A stretch of DNA of 64,000 nt. Origin: Cloeon dipterum. Lineage: Eukaryota > Arthropoda > Insecta > Ephemeroptera > Baetidae. A program made the translations under genes and the position numbers. This document shows, one piece after another, positions 62,351 through 64,000 of this stretch. The stretch covers positions 11,522,501 to 11,586,500 of the forward strand of contig NC_088787.1 in NCBI RefSeq assembly GCF_949628265.1, read 5' to 3'. The notes beneath the pieces were generated by a model, which did not search any database, was not told where the DNA came from, and saw nothing but the letters and a program-made list of their open reading frames with translations. The stretch's first letter is position 1; each line of letters opens with the position of its first letter.

Positions 62351-62802
62351 TGCCACGCTGCCAGGCGTTTGGTCCGCGGTTTTTGAGCCAAACACACCAA
62401 GCATTCTTCGATCGGAAAATTAGAGGGCTCTGTGTTGCTACTGATCCTGTCCTCGCCCTAGCAATCAAGCAAATTGAACGAAGTGCGAACGGAACTATTA
62501 GTGATAATTAAAAACAGCAATTAAGCTAAAATTTTGAAATTTTATCAGTGTCACGTGAATCAGCACACGTTGAAGCGCGTGCGTGGTCACTATTGTGAAT
62601 TGGCTAATAAAAATGTATATCTCAGGTCGAGTGTTAAAGCTAGAGTTTATTTCGTGTTTGTTAGCGATCGCGCAGCATTATCGCTCTCCTTTTAAAGATA
62701 TTCGTTCGTGGGCCAAAATAAATAGACTTTGGTAATTTATGGTAACAATTTGTATAATTTCATTTTTAATTTATTTAGAGTTTGTCTGGAGAAAACCACA
62801 AA
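62351..62802 (+). promoter_or_regulatory. 5' flank of lectin-like gene unit 4
   Basis: Common flank of the lectin units (CCAGGCGTTTGGTCCGCGG, GGAACTATTAGTGATAATTA, ATTTATTTAGAGTTTGTCTGG). It begins at the fusion with truncated exon 9 and leads directly to the ATG at 62803. Confidence 0.45.
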
Positions 62803-64000
62803 ATGCAGTTTACGTTTTGGTTTATATTGCTCTCCGTACAGAAGGTTTCTATATATAATTATCTAATTTTAATATAAACGAACGAGATGGTAATATAAAT
62901 GTTATTGCGATTCACCAGATTGCATTTCCTTCTGTTGCGAAAGTAATCGCTTCGATTAAAATTAAAAAACCCTCACATCGGATTCGTAAGTGAATAATTT
63001 TATTTCGCCCATGAACATTTTGCTGAGAAAAAGGTTTGTGAATTCAAAAGAGCTTCCTCTACAAGTCATCTTCCAAAGAGAGATCATTGTGAGGTGCTGC
63101 GGAAGCTCGCGATGCCTCATAAGCAACAACGTCTCAACACCAATGGTGTGATAGATTTTACCACTGCCATGAAAATTAATGTGTTATGTTTACATGTGCT
63201 TCAATTATCTCTATTACTAGTCTACCATGAGAGGTGTTGTACTGAAAAGCTCGATGGTGGCATCTTCTAGTTCTTTCAAGTCGTCTACGACTACTGCTCC
63301 TCCAGTTTCTTATTCTGAAGCTTTAACCAAAAGCTCTTCTAGCGTAATTGAAATAACAACCTCAACCTCCACTTCAACACCAATAACTTCTATATCTCCA
63401 ACTATTCCCCATTCAACAACCTCAACCACCACAACATCTTTAACATCTTCTTCATCCACGACTACAGCTATTTCTTCTCCAACAACCCCACTAACAACAA
63501 CTACTTCAACTCCAACAACCACACTAACAACTACTTCAACTCCAACAACAACACCAACTGTAAGCATTTTGAAAAATTATTAAAACTTTTTAATTTACTT
63601 TTGCATTAATCTCTTGCTTGAAATTTGACTGATTTGTAATTTTACAATTGTTGTCATAAATAATAGTTAATTTCTCGCATGTTTAATTATATTAAATTTA
63701 TTGCTACTCTATTTAGTACAAGTTGTTGATTTTGCGCTTGGATTTGTGTTTCTGCTTTTATTCATAAAATTCTCAGAGGCGCTGTAACGGAGTTTTAGAC
63801 AGAACGTGTCGGCCGAAGACAACCTGCATAGTTGACGTGAGAGAAGTTCAGCAAATATATTTTTTATTTTAAATATTTAAGTCTACAAATTGTTTATATT
63901 TTAATTATGTTGATTGCCAGACTAATTTGGTGACTCAACTTCAATCGACGGGAAAAAGTACGTGCAAAATGCAAAAACCTGACTATAACTATAACAACTA
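62803..64000 (+). CDS. secreted C-type-lectin-like protein, unit 4 (runs off the window)
   Basis: Exons: 62803-62844 (same 14-residue signal-peptide exon as unit 2), 62919-62985, about 63051-63145, 63221-63559 (113 codons, almost only Ser, Thr and Pro, likely O-glycosylated stalk), 63777-63836 (Cys-rich, RRCNGVLDRTCRPKTTC), 63921-63957 (TNLVTQLQSTGK, then a GTACGT donor). The lectin-fold exons lie beyond the window. Where visible the copy is intact, with the same splice phases as unit 2. The stalk is 10 codons longer than in unit 2. This is the best candidate for the functional member of the array; no promoter or expression evidence is available. Confidence 0.6.

Overview
The window looks like nuclear DNA of an arthropod, most likely an insect. 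It is AT-rich and intron-rich, with short GT-AG introns. The genes are GC-richer than their introns, and several repeat families are scattered through it. I cannot name the species. Two genes are recognised with near certainty, both on the minus strand: a NOL10 orthologue (13 exons, complete, 53412 down to 50002) and, 728 bp downstream of it, a PTIP/PAXIP1 orthologue (at least 19 exons, 49274 down to 36541). The PTIP gene has BRCT repeats at both ends and a greatly enlarged glutamine-rich middle.

Left part (1-24.5 kb): a long non-coding stretch with CpG-richer islands, a 1.2-kb element with perfect 94-bp inverted ends (9812-11035), and a direct duplication of about 390 bp (11525-12562). The last three exons of an unidentified plus-strand gene follow (21574-23867; a Par-3/Bazooka-like polarity protein is a low-confidence guess). 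The first 21 kb may be introns and regulatory DNA of that gene.

Middle (24.5-36.5 kb): no gene seen. There are two full copies of a 148-bp MITE-like palindrome, several copies of a dispersed repeat, and a near-perfect inverted repeat (arms 414 bp, one mismatch, 128-bp spacer, 35316-36271). That inverted repeat lies just beyond the last PTIP exon I can find.

PTIP (36.5-49.3 kb): its intron 18 contains a sharply bounded GC-rich island of about 2.9 kb (36955-39835). The island starts at a 37-base poly-G run, contains nested tandem repeats, and does not resemble the rest of the window.

Right part (53.7-64 kb): a mosaic array. Fragments of PTIP exons 6-9 with their introns alternate with full, partial and broken copies of a small secreted C-type-lectin-like gene (signal-peptide exon, Ser/Thr-rich stalk exon, Cys-rich exon, lectin exons). 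A non-LTR retrotransposon fragment and a MITE remnant are inserted in it. The PTIP pieces keep the order and orientation of the parent gene, so this is segmental duplication followed by shuffling, not retroposition.

PTIP (chromatin, transcription and DNA-damage adaptor) and NOL10 (nucleolar ribosome biogenesis factor) have no known shared pathway. Their adjacency appears to be just gene order. The most unusual items are the long palindrome, the GC-rich island and the PTIP/lectin mosaic.
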